Assembly: GCA_945870015.1 (NCBI GenBank)
Contig: CAMBQS010000191.1
Span: forward strand, 1 to 6,817
Length of the DNA stretch: 6,817 bases
Direction: 5' to 3'
Source of the DNA: Desulfocicer vacuolatum DSM 3385
GTDB taxonomy: Bacteria > Desulfobacterota > Desulfobacteria > Desulfobacterales > SURF-7
The position numbers and the translations under genes are program-made. Below, piece by piece: positions 1 through 6,817 of the stretch. A model generated the notes under the pieces. The model was not told the origin of the DNA. It did no database searches and was given only the letters and a program-made list of their open reading frames with translations. Positions within the stretch are counted from its first letter, which is position 1; each line of letters begins with the position of its first letter.

Positions 1-1896
1 CAATATCTGAATATGGCTGCCGAGATAATCATTTCTATAGATCGACATGCGAACATAACGCTACTCAACGACAGCGGTCATAAATTGTTGGGATATGATC
101 CGGGTGAACTGATCGGAAAAAACTGGTTTACAACATGTTTGCCGGAAGATTCTGTAAGTGAAGTTTCTGAAGTTTTTAAAAAACTGATAAATGCAGAACT
201 CGAAAATGCTGTGCACTACGAGAACATGGTAAAAACCAAGGAGGGTTTGTTGAGGTGTGTCTTCTGGCACAATACAGTACTCAGAGATGCAGATGATAAT
301 GTTATCGGTTTACTGAGTTCGGGAAAGGACATCACCGACCGCAAGCGATCGGAGGAGACACTGCGGCAGAGCGAGGCCAGGTTACGGTTGGCCCTGAAAG
401 CTGCGATTGCAGGGATCTGGGAATGGGATATCCATACCAACGAGAACATCTGGTCAGATGAGCTTTATCAACTCTATGATCTCGATCCGAAAATTACTGA
501 GGCATCTTATGAGAGCTGGATGAAATCGGTTTTTCCTGAAGATCGAAAGGCAATTCAAATAGCTGTCCGCGATGCTGCCGGCAGTGAAAGAGAATTAAAT
601 ATAGAGTGGCGGGTCAATACAACAGACGGTTCTCTCCGTTGGCTTATGTCCAGGGGTCAGCCCTTACGGGATGCAGATGGTAAGGTCATGAAATATCACG
701 GCATTGTCATCGACATCACCGAACGTAAGCAGTCCCGGGCAGAGCGGGATAAACTCCAGGCTCAGTTGAACCAGGCCCAGAAAATGGAATCCATTGGGAC
801 CCTTGCAGGTGGTATTGCCCATGATTTTAACAATATTCTTTATCCCATTGTCGGTCATACCGAGATGCTTATGGAAGATTTCCCGGATGCCGGCTCTACC
901 CGGGAAAGCCTGAATCAAATCTATTCCAGTGCATTAAGGGCCAAGGACCTGGTTCAACAGATTCTTGCATTTGCGCGTCAGGAAAAAAATGAACTGAAAC
1001 TGATGAAAATGCAGCCCATCATCAAAGAAGCCATGAAACTGATCCGGTCCACCATCCCGACCAGCATTTCCATCACGCAGAATCTCCAACCCGATTGTCG
1101 CCCTGTAAGTGCAGACCCCACCCAGATCCATCAGATCGTGATGAATCTTGCCACCAATGCTTATCATGCCATGGAGAAGAATGGCGGAGAACTCAAGGTA
1201 AGCCTTAAAGAAATCGAAATGGGTGAATACGATTTGATAACCCCTGATATGAGCCCTGGTTTATATGCCTGTCTGACCATTGCCGATACCGGCATGGGAA
1301 TGACCAAGGATGTAACGGATCGCATCTTTGACCCATTTTTTACCACCAAGGAGCCGGGCAAAGGAACCGGAATGGGCCTGTCCGTGGTTCACGGGATAGT
1401 GAAGCACATGAAAGGAGAAATCCAGGTTTACAGTAAACCGGGCAAAAGTACTGAATTTCATATTTATCTGCCGGTGGCCAAAAATGTTTATGAAAAAATA
1501 GAGCCCCCGGTAAATTTGCCCATATCAGGTGGATGTGAAAGCGTTCTACTGGTGGATGATGAACAAGCCATCATTGCCATCGAAAAACAGATTCTGGAGC
1601 GTCTCGGGTATCATGTGACTACCCGGCTTGGCAGTATTGAAGCCCTTGAAGCATTCAGGGCCAATCCGGACAAATTTGATCTGGTGATTACGGATATGTC
1701 CATGCCGAAGATGTCAGGGGATAAACTGGCGGTTGAATTGATTAAAATACGTCCGGGTATTCCCGTTTTGCTTTGTACAGGTTACAGTGAGAGCATGACG
1801 GCTGAGAAGATTAAGTCTCTGGGGATTAAGGGCTTTTTAATGAAGCCGATTGTGATAAAAGAGCTTGCTAAAAAAATACGGGATGTATTGGATTAG
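1..1896 (+). CDS. PAS-PAS sensor hybrid histidine kinase with C-terminal receiver (5'-partial)
   Basis: Soluble-type sensor kinase that should autophosphorylate on His and pass phosphate to an attached receiver. The frame is open through base 1, and the first ATG (base 13) already lies inside a PAS fold (the codons before it read QYLN), so the true start is upstream. Numbering from that ATG: PAS 1 at ~1-110, ending in DITDRK; PAS 2 at ~117-240, ending in DITERK; a short coiled linker; H-box GGIAHDFNNIL with phospho-acceptor H270; N-box N378/N382; G1 box DTGMGM from D425; G2 box GTGMGL at 451-456; receiver ~510-627 with acidic pair D515/D516, phospho-acceptor D561, T589 and K611. All catalytic residues are present. 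No membrane segment is visible, although one could lie in the missing N-terminus. No Hpt domain follows the receiver, so the receiver may be a feedback or output module. The kinase half is clearly richer in GC than the genes downstream. The signal sensed is unknown. Confidence 0.95.
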   Translation, partial: QYLNMAAEIIISIDRHANITLLNDSGHKLLGYDPGELIGKNWFTTCLPEDSVSEVSEVFKKLINAELENAVHYENMVKTKEGLLRCVFWHNTVLRDADDNVIGLLSSGKDITDRKRSEETLRQSEARLRLALKAAIAGIWEWDIHTNENIWSDELYQLYDLDPKITEASYESWMKSVFPEDRKAIQIAVRDAAGSERELNIEWRVNTTDGSLRWLMSRGQPLRDADGKVMKYHGIVIDITERKQSRAERDKLQAQLNQAQKMESIGTLAGGIAHDFNNILYPIVGHTEMLMEDFPDAGSTRESLNQIYSSALRAKDLVQQILAFARQEKNELKLMKMQPIIKEAMKLIRSTIPTSISITQNLQPDCRPVSADPTQIHQIVMNLATNAYHAMEKNGGELKVSLKEIEMGEYDLITPDMSPGLYACLTIADTGMGMTKDVTDRIFDPFFTTKEPGKGTGMGLSVVHGIVKHMKGEIQVYSKPGKSTEFHIYLPVAKNVYEKIEPPVNLPISGGCESVLLVDDEQAIIAIEKQILERLGYHVTTRLGSIEALEAFRANPDKFDLVITDMSMPKMSGDKLAVELIKIRPGIPVLLCTGYSESMTAEKIKSLGIKGFLMKPIVIKELAKKIRDVLD

Positions 1897-2009
1897 GGCA
1901 AAAATGTCTGAGAATCTATACAAATTATAAAAGGATTGGAGAAAGAACAGAACAGCCATATATCACGATTAAAAAGCGCCATAAACATGTAAATCATAAT
2001 GAAAAGTTC

Positions 2010-2051
2010 AGATAGCAAAGGAAGGGTGAAATTTCAAAAAATTTGCTTTCT
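2010..2051. repeat. Imperfect inverted repeat with inner palindrome upstream of the HDOD gene
   Basis: Outer arms AGATAGCAAA (2010-2019) and TTTGCTTTCT (2042-2051) are complementary at 9 of 10 positions. Inside, almost concentric, lies the perfect 10-nt palindrome TGAAATTTCA (2027-2036). This is the only notable symmetry in the 1897-2095 gap between the PAS kinase and the HDOD gene. It could be an operator or a leader hairpin. No T-tract follows the second arm, so it is not a standard intrinsic terminator. Chance symmetry in AT-rich DNA is a real alternative. The rest of the gap shows no gene and no convincing promoter. Confidence 0.3.
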
Positions 2052-2095
2052 TGTGATAGTCCTGAAAAATTCAATATTTTGTTTTGGATAAAAAG

Positions 2096-2983
2096 ATGTA
2101 TCAACAAAAAAAAATCACATCTGCTGATAGATTAAACACTGCCGAGACTATTTTAAAAAAATTCATAAAAATGAAAACCATTCCGGCCGTAGCAACTCGC
2201 CTCATCACTATGCTGCAAAACGAAAACAGTACATTTCAGGATTTTGAAGAAGTGATCAAAATTGATCCAACTCTTGTCTTAAGAGTTTTGAGGCTTGTCA
2301 ACAGCTCTTATTATGCATTGCGGACAAAAATCACAAGTGTTTCTGAAGCCATTGCTTTCATAGGTATTGATAATCTGAGAAATTTAATCGTTGTTGATGC
2401 TCTCAAACATTTATTTGCAAAAGTCTCTCGGGCAACTGTTTTTTCCAGAAATCAATTATGGCTTCATTGTGCAGCGGTCAGCATCTGCTGTCAGATGATC
2501 GCAGAAAGAATCTTCACACAAAAAGGTGAGGATGCTTTCCTATGTGGGATTCTTCATGACGTCGGGTTCATCGTTGAAGACCATGTTTTACCGGAAATGT
2601 TTCAGGAATTTTGCAAGACATATAACCCTGAAAAACATGTAATGATCGATCAGGAAGCTTCAATACTTGGTACAGACCACCAGACCCTTGGATACCTGCT
2701 GGCAAAGGACTGGAGGTTATCCAACGAAATCCAGCAAGGGATCAGGCAGCATCACAAATGTCTCGATCATGTTGAACCGAAAAACCTTTCAGGTATATTA
2801 CAGATTTCAGAATATCTTGTTTTTCGATTAAAAGTTTTTGCGTTTCCCGAAGTTACCATTGACCTGTCTCCTCCCCTGCTTCTTCATATGAAAAACAATA
2901 TCAGGGAATACAGAGTCATTGCAGAAGACCTTCCGGAAGAGCTCAAAAAAGCGGAAGAAATTTATGCTTTGGAGAAAAAGTAA
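2096..2983 (+). CDS. HDOD domain protein
   Basis: Single-domain HDOD protein of 295 aa. HDOD is a divergent, HD-related fold found in bacterial signalling proteins, often near two-component and c-di-GMP genes; most members have no shown enzymatic activity. The domain spans ~17-222. Visible landmarks are the MKTIPAVATRL segment (26-36), IDPTLVLRVLRLVNSSYY (56-73), LWLH with H124, GILHDVG with H154/D155, H195 in the DHQTLGYLLAKDW segment, and H219/H220. The tail of ~75 residues is helical and without a known motif. No signal peptide or membrane segment is seen, so it should be cytoplasmic. Start choice: ATG 2096 has a GGA (2086-2088) seven nt upstream. An in-frame TTG at 2084 would add four residues (M-D-K-K) and cannot be excluded. 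The frame is closed by a TGA at 2063-2065. Its stop is only 4 nt before the next kinase gene, which implies co-transcription. The retained H/HD residues do not by themselves show catalysis. Confidence 0.92.
   Translation: MYQQKKITSADRLNTAETILKKFIKMKTIPAVATRLITMLQNENSTFQDFEEVIKIDPTLVLRVLRLVNSSYYALRTKITSVSEAIAFIGIDNLRNLIVVDALKHLFAKVSRATVFSRNQLWLHCAAVSICCQMIAERIFTQKGEDAFLCGILHDVGFIVEDHVLPEMFQEFCKTYNPEKHVMIDQEASILGTDHQTLGYLLAKDWRLSNEIQQGIRQHHKCLDHVEPKNLSGILQISEYLVFRLKVFAFPEVTIDLSPPLLLHMKNNIREYRVIAEDLPEELKKAEEIYALEKK
2971..2974 (+). promoter_or_regulatory. Distant Shine-Dalgarno candidate for the hybrid kinase
   Basis: GGAG inside the last codons of the HDOD gene is the only purine-rich match ahead of the ATG at 2988, and the spacing is 13 nt, longer than usual. 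With a stop-to-start gap of just 4 nt (TAAATAAATG), initiation may depend on translational coupling to the HDOD gene. Confidence 0.4.
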
Positions 2984-2987
2984 ATAA

Positions 2988-5345
2988 ATGGATATTTTTG
3001 ATGACATTACACAAGAATATGATAGCAAGGCAATTTATCAATTTCTCCACCTGGTTGAAAATTATTTGCCGCAATATTCTTTCACCATCATTTCCGGTAA
3101 TGGGGATCGAACCTCCCTAAATCAAACCATAAATCTTGATCAGAGGTTTGAAACAACATTATGGGAAAAAACAAAACAGTCCGGAGATTCTATATTTATC
3201 AGGGATATAGAAAATCGCCTTGTTTATTCGATAGATCTGAAAAAAATGAAAACCCTTTTGATTTGCATTTTACCGGATACAGCAGATATCAAAGCCACAC
3301 AAAAAACAATCACCACCCTGATACGGCTGTGTGATGAATTGTTTGACAAAGACCGTTTATTGGTTGAAGAAAAAGAATTACTGCAGGTCCATAAACAACA
3401 AAGGGACAAAAAAATACAGGTTCTGGAAAGAAAATACGAAGAGATTTTAATCCAAAATCAAAAGCAGAGTGCGGAATATTCAAAACTATTGCAGACTGAA
3501 ATCCGATTGCAGACCGCTGAATTAAAAAAATCCAACAAAGCGCTGGTCCTTGCAAAAGAAAAAGCAGAGACTGCCAATCTTGCCAAAGACAAATTCCTTG
3601 CTAATATGAGTCATGAAATTCGCACTCCCATGAATTCCATACTGGGATTTTTGGAATTGGTCCTTGAAGACCCTTTAATCAAAGGCGAAATACGGCAGCA
3701 GTTGACCATTGCATATCATTCTTCCCGAGGATTATTGTCATTAATCAACGACATTTTAGATATCAGTAAACTGGAAAACAAAAAATTAATTTTAGAAAAT
3801 ATATCGTTCAAATTTTCCGAATTGGTAAAAAAAAGCATTGATATCATGGCGATAGAAGCCCACAAGAAAGGGCTGTCCCTTGAATATGAAATTGATCCTT
3901 CGATATCAGGATCGTTTTCAGGAGATCCGTTTCGTATCAACCAAGTTCTGATGAATCTCATCGGTAATGCCATCAAATTTACCCATCAAGGCGGAGTCTC
4001 TTTAAGAGTGATGCCGGGTGATGAAGAAGGGCAATTCCATTTCATGGTGATAGATACTGGGATCGGAATTCCTGCTGGCAGATTGAAAAAAATATTTGAT
4101 CCTTTTGCTCAGGCAGATATGTCCACCACACGAAAATATGGGGGTACAGGCCTTGGAACAACCATTTCAAAACAAATTGTCGAACTTATGGGAGGTCGAA
4201 TCTGGGCTGAAAGTAAAAAAGGAAAAGGAAGCATATTCCATTTTATAATACCTGCTGATCGGGTCAGTGACGATGGGCTTGAAAAGGTTCATTTTGATCC
4301 GGGTAGAGGGTCGGCTGTTTCAAAAACAGACCGCTGTTTCCGGATATTACTGGCAGAGGATATTGAGGCCAATGCAATTTTAGTCAAAACGCGTTTAGAG
4401 AACCTTGGGCACATTATTACATGGGTTTGTAATGGCAGAGAAGCTGTTAATGCCTTTAAAAAAGACACATTTGATATAATTCTTATGGATATTCACATGC
4501 CTGAAATGGATGGGTTTGAGGCTACGGCAGTTATCCGTTCAACAAAAATTGATAGCAAAGAACATATTCCAATTATTGCTCTGACTGCAAGTGTTATGGG
4601 CAATGAGATAAAAAGATTGATTGCTGTAGGCATGAATTCTGTTGTGGCCAAGCCAATTGATTTTAATAACTTGAATAAAGTTATGGACAAATTGGTTCTG
4701 GAAAATAAGAGCGTCAAAAAATCAGAAGAAGAGATGCCTGTCAACCCTTTGTACAAATCAAAAACGCCAGATATAAAAGGCGTTAATTATAAAGCGGGTA
4801 TAGCAAGATGGCAAGATCAGAATGCTTACACAAAGGCTTTAATAGAGTTCGCCAATCAATATAAAAATTTTTCAGAAAGATTCTCGTTTTGGCTTGATAC
4901 TGGCGAAATTGAACAAGCATACCAGGCAACCCACGCACTAATAGGAGTTGCAGGAAATTTATCAATAATAAGGGTTGCTGATATCGCAGGAACTATTAAT
5001 TCTGCACTCAAGAAAAAAAACATTAAAACTGTGAGGGAACAATTCGTTTTCTTAGAAGCAGAATTGCGTTCTGCCGTTGTATCAATACTGGAATTGGAAA
5101 GTAGGCATGAGCCTGACATCCTTCTCAAAAAAATTGATCCGGACAGGATAGGTTGGCTCATACAAAAAATAACAGATGCCTTTAATCGATACTCCCCTCA
5201 TGCTCTCAAACCACTTATTCAAGAGTTGGAATCTTATATTCACCCGGATCAGCTAAAGTCTATGATTAATTATTCAGAAGACCTGGCTTTTGACAGTGCA
5301 AAAAAAGAATTGATCAAGGTTGTAGAATCATTGAACTTGGATTGA
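2988..5345 (+). CDS. Soluble hybrid histidine kinase, kinase-receiver-Hpt (BarA-like core)
   Basis: A 785-aa kinase carrying three relay stations in one chain. Residues 1-~125 match no domain I can name; they might be a divergent GAF-like sensor. Residues ~125-200 are a charged heptad-like coiled coil. HisKA has the motif MSHEIRTPMNSILGF with phospho-acceptor H209. The ATPase domain shows N323/N327, DTGIGIP from D356 and GGTGLG at 385-390. The receiver (~450-565) has E457/D458, phospho-acceptor D501 in MDIHMPEMDG, T533 and K555. The Hpt domain (~610-700) has THALIGVAGNL with H649; the Lys usual three residues after the His is Ile here. A helical tail (~705-785) of the sort seen after Hpt domains in such kinases ends the protein. 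Unlike BarA or ArcB it has no transmembrane segments, so it should sense a cytoplasmic signal or work with a partner. It lies 4 nt after the HDOD gene and 10 nt before the REC-HD-GYP gene; the latter is the obvious candidate acceptor for phosphate from H649. Confidence 0.96.
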   Translation: MDIFDDITQEYDSKAIYQFLHLVENYLPQYSFTIISGNGDRTSLNQTINLDQRFETTLWEKTKQSGDSIFIRDIENRLVYSIDLKKMKTLLICILPDTADIKATQKTITTLIRLCDELFDKDRLLVEEKELLQVHKQQRDKKIQVLERKYEEILIQNQKQSAEYSKLLQTEIRLQTAELKKSNKALVLAKEKAETANLAKDKFLANMSHEIRTPMNSILGFLELVLEDPLIKGEIRQQLTIAYHSSRGLLSLINDILDISKLENKKLILENISFKFSELVKKSIDIMAIEAHKKGLSLEYEIDPSISGSFSGDPFRINQVLMNLIGNAIKFTHQGGVSLRVMPGDEEGQFHFMVIDTGIGIPAGRLKKIFDPFAQADMSTTRKYGGTGLGTTISKQIVELMGGRIWAESKKGKGSIFHFIIPADRVSDDGLEKVHFDPGRGSAVSKTDRCFRILLAEDIEANAILVKTRLENLGHIITWVCNGREAVNAFKKDTFDIILMDIHMPEMDGFEATAVIRSTKIDSKEHIPIIALTASVMGNEIKRLIAVGMNSVVAKPIDFNNLNKVMDKLVLENKSVKKSEEEMPVNPLYKSKTPDIKGVNYKAGIARWQDQNAYTKALIEFANQYKNFSERFSFWLDTGEIEQAYQATHALIGVAGNLSIIRVADIAGTINSALKKKNIKTVREQFVFLEAELRSAVVSILELESRHEPDILLKKIDPDRIGWLIQKITDAFNRYSPHALKPLIQELESYIHPDQLKSMINYSEDLAFDSAKKELIKVVESLNLD

Positions 5346-5348
5346 GGA
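5344..5348 (+). promoter_or_regulatory. Shine-Dalgarno overlapping the kinase stop codon
   Basis: GAGGA shares two bases with the TGA stop (5343-5345) of the kinase gene and lies 7 nt before the ATG at 5356. This fixes the start of the REC-HD-GYP gene and suggests coupled translation with the kinase. Confidence 0.75.
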
Positions 5349-5355
5349 AACAAAT

Positions 5356-6375
5356 ATGCCTTTAAATAAATATCGAATACTGATTGTCGATGATGAAGCC
5401 AATAATCGAAAACTCCTTTTGCAGATCCTGCAGGATAAATATGATACAACTTTTGCAGTGAACGGAAAACAGGCTGTTGAAGTGGCACAAAAAATAAAAC
5501 CGGATCTTATTTTGCTGGATATTATGATGCCTGAGATGAATGGTTATGAAGCTTGTAAAAAGATAAAATCAGATCCTGAAATCTATAAAATCCCAATTGT
5601 TTTTACAACGGCTATGAACGAGATAGAAGATGAAACTCGCGGCTTTGAGATGGGTTGTGTCGATTACATCACAAAGCCAATTTCAAAGCCGATCGTTTTG
5701 GCAAGGGTGGCAACACATCTTTCACTGTATAATCAGCATAATGAGTGTGAGGCAGAAGTTGTCAGGCGAACAGCCATGTTCGAGGAAAGTCAAAAATCTG
5801 CCATCTATATGTTGGGGGAGGCCGGTCACTATAACGATGATGATACTGGATGCCATATCTGGCGGATAGGAGCCTATGCCGCCGCTATTGCCCGCACGTC
5901 AGGATGGGCTGTTGATAAGGCATCAGAACTTGAATTGTCAGCTGCAATGCACGATACCGGAAAGATAGGCATGCCGGATTCAGTTCTCAAAAAACCAGGA
6001 AAATTAAATGAGGAAGAGTGGAATATCATGAAAACTCATACGAAGATAGGGTATGATATCTTATCAAAAAGTAATACCTCTTTTTTCCGGATGTCTGCAG
6101 CAATAGCTTTGAGCCATCATGAAAAATGGAATGGCTCGGGATATCCCAACGGATTAGCTGGAGAAAATATTCCAGAAGCAGCCCGTATTGTGGCTATCTG
6201 CGATGTGTTTGATGCTCTGACCATGAAACGTGCCTATAAACCTGCCTGGTCGATAAAAGATTCTTTTGCAGAAATTGAAAAGAATATAGGCGCTCATTTT
6301 GATCCTGCATTTGCTGAAAATTTTTTGAAGATTAAATCAGAAATAATAGAAATAAAAAAGAGCTGGGAAAAGTAA
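5356..6375 (+). CDS. REC-HD-GYP response regulator, predicted c-di-GMP phosphodiesterase
   Basis: A 339-aa cytoplasmic response regulator whose output domain should hydrolyse cyclic di-GMP. The receiver (~5-125) has D12/D13, phospho-acceptor D55 in LLDIMMPEMNG, T85 and K107. A helical linker (~126-150) leads to HD-GYP (~150-335). Metal-ligand candidates are H167, H199/D200 (HDTGKIG), H228, H254/H255 and D283. Their spacing (32, 29, 26 and 28 residues) equals that of the crystallised Persephonella marina enzyme PmGH as I recall it. The c-di-GMP-contacting positions K203, Y263 of the GYP motif (262-264), R292 and K295 are also present. The residue four before H167 is D163, where PmGH has a Glu ligand. 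A strong Shine-Dalgarno sets the start. Being directly behind a kinase with an Hpt domain, it is the likely end of that relay, with phosphorylation of D55 tuning diesterase activity. Catalysis is predicted from motifs, not shown. Confidence 0.97.
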   Translation: MPLNKYRILIVDDEANNRKLLLQILQDKYDTTFAVNGKQAVEVAQKIKPDLILLDIMMPEMNGYEACKKIKSDPEIYKIPIVFTTAMNEIEDETRGFEMGCVDYITKPISKPIVLARVATHLSLYNQHNECEAEVVRRTAMFEESQKSAIYMLGEAGHYNDDDTGCHIWRIGAYAAAIARTSGWAVDKASELELSAAMHDTGKIGMPDSVLKKPGKLNEEEWNIMKTHTKIGYDILSKSNTSFFRMSAAIALSHHEKWNGSGYPNGLAGENIPEAARIVAICDVFDALTMKRAYKPAWSIKDSFAEIEKNIGAHFDPAFAENFLKIKSEIIEIKKSWEK

Positions 6376-6452
6376 ACTCTATAATAAAATTCGAAAGAGT
6401 ACGACCGTTCTGGAATACAAAACACCCATGGCATTATTTTATCTGAATTGGA

Positions 6453-6457
6453 AAGGA
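6453..6457 (+). promoter_or_regulatory. Shine-Dalgarno that sets the start of the 3' receiver gene
   Basis: AAGGA lies 4 nt before the ATG at 6462, a slightly short spacing. It supports 6462 as the start, which also aligns residue for residue with the start of the paralogous REC-HD-GYP gene. Confidence 0.6.
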
Positions 6458-6461
6458 AAAC

Positions 6462-6817
6462 ATGTTCCATAATAAGCACAGAATACTTGTTGTTGATGAC
6501 GAACCAAACAACAGGAAGCTTCTTAATCAAATTCTACAAGGCAATTACCAACTATCCTTTGCCGTGGATGGAAAACAGGCTCTTGAAATCGCAAACCAGA
6601 TTAAACCGGATCTTATCCTGTTGGATATTATGATGCCTGAAATGGATGGGTATGAGGTTTGCCAAAAGCTCAAAGCAGGCACCAAAACAAAAAGAATTCC
6701 GGTTATTTTCACCACTGCCATGAATGAGGTTGAAGATGAAATTCTTGGCTTTGAGGTAGGTTGTGTGGATTATATTACCAAGCCGTTCAGCTCATCCATT
6801 GTCTTGGCAAGGGTTGA
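6462..6817 (+). CDS. Response regulator receiver, paralogue of the preceding REC-HD-GYP (3'-partial)
   Basis: 118 complete codons are visible before the window ends without a stop. They form one receiver domain with acidic pair D12/D13, phospho-acceptor D55 in LLDIMMPEMDG, T85 and K107, all at the same residue numbers as in the gene at 5356. By hand alignment 82 of 118 residues are identical with no gaps. The longest identical DNA run I noted is 19 nt (5516-5534 and 6622-6640). The first helix after the acidic pair, which in receivers helps choose the phosphodonor, is almost the same in both, while residues 72-78 all differ. It follows the diesterase gene by 86 nt with no clear terminator, so it may be in the same operon. 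The output domain is cut off: another HD-GYP is plausible, but a stand-alone receiver or another output cannot be excluded. Confidence 0.92.
   Translation, partial: MFHNKHRILVVDDEPNNRKLLNQILQGNYQLSFAVDGKQALEIANQIKPDLILLDIMMPEMDGYEVCQKLKAGTKTKRIPVIFTTAMNEVEDEILGFEVGCVDYITKPFSSSIVLARV

Noticed and set aside
1904..1992. Two mini-ORFs in the 1897-2095 gap: ATG 1904 (8 codons) and TTG 1936 (19 codons, ending TAA 1990-1992).
   Set aside because: Very short, no recognisable motif, and no strong link to a ribosome site; expected by chance.
2051..2080. Possible sigma-70 promoter TTGTGA (2051) with ATATTT (2074-2079), 17-nt spacing.
   Set aside because: Both boxes are weak, the DNA is AT-rich, and the implied transcription start would fall almost on the HDOD start codon.
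5630..5869. Plus-strand open frame of 79 codons inside the REC-HD-GYP gene.
   Set aside because: It lies in another frame over conserved receiver and HD-GYP sequence, so it is a shadow.
6376..6400. Inverted repeat ACTCT / AGAGT just after the REC-HD-GYP stop, as a terminator.
   Set aside because: Only 5 bp of stem with a 15-nt loop and no following T-tract.
61..6530. Minus-strand open frames of 60-101 codons spread across the window.
   Set aside because: All but short ends lie inside well-supported + strand genes, and their translations show no domain motifs; they are shadows.
6448..6633. Plus-strand open frame of 61 codons at the start of the last gene.
   Set aside because: Out of frame with the conserved receiver starting at 6462, which has its own ribosome site and a clear family match.

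Overview
The window is a block of bacterial signal-transduction genes, all on the + strand. Hybrid two-component kinases, an HDOD protein and a REC-HD-GYP cyclic-di-GMP phosphodiesterase lie side by side. This mix, the soluble PAS kinase with a GGIAHDFNNIL H-box, and the moderately AT-rich coding style fit a Desulfobacterota organism, perhaps Desulfobacteraceae-like. That placement is an inference from style; no taxonomic marker is present.

Layout. Positions 1-1896 hold the 3' part of a PAS-PAS-kinase-receiver gene whose start lies outside the window, because its reading frame is open through base 1 and already inside a PAS domain. An AT-rich gap of about 200 bp follows. It holds an inverted repeat but no gene and no terminator that I can see. 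Then comes a compact gene set: an HDOD protein (2096-2983), a soluble hybrid kinase with the order kinase-receiver-Hpt (2988-5345), and a REC-HD-GYP protein (5356-6375). The gaps inside this set are 4 and 10 nt, so it is very probably one operon. After 86 nt a second response regulator begins at 6462 and runs off the 3' end. Over the visible 118 residues it is a gap-free paralogue of the previous gene's receiver (82 of 118 identical by hand count).

How the genes may work together. The middle kinase carries all internal stations of a multistep phosphorelay: H209, then D501, then the Hpt histidine H649. The next gene supplies a terminal receiver (D55) fused to an HD-GYP domain with an almost complete set of metal and ligand residues. 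The simplest reading is a phosphorelay that controls c-di-GMP breakdown, possibly branching to the second, near-identical receiver. The HDOD protein is co-encoded and may be a further output or scaffold; its role is unknown. The upstream PAS kinase has its own receiver but no Hpt, and it may be a separate system.

I see no RNA genes, mobile elements, CRISPR arrays or credible minus-strand genes. The least explained parts are the N-terminal ~125 residues of the middle kinase, the unusual Hpt motif, and the tandem receiver pair.
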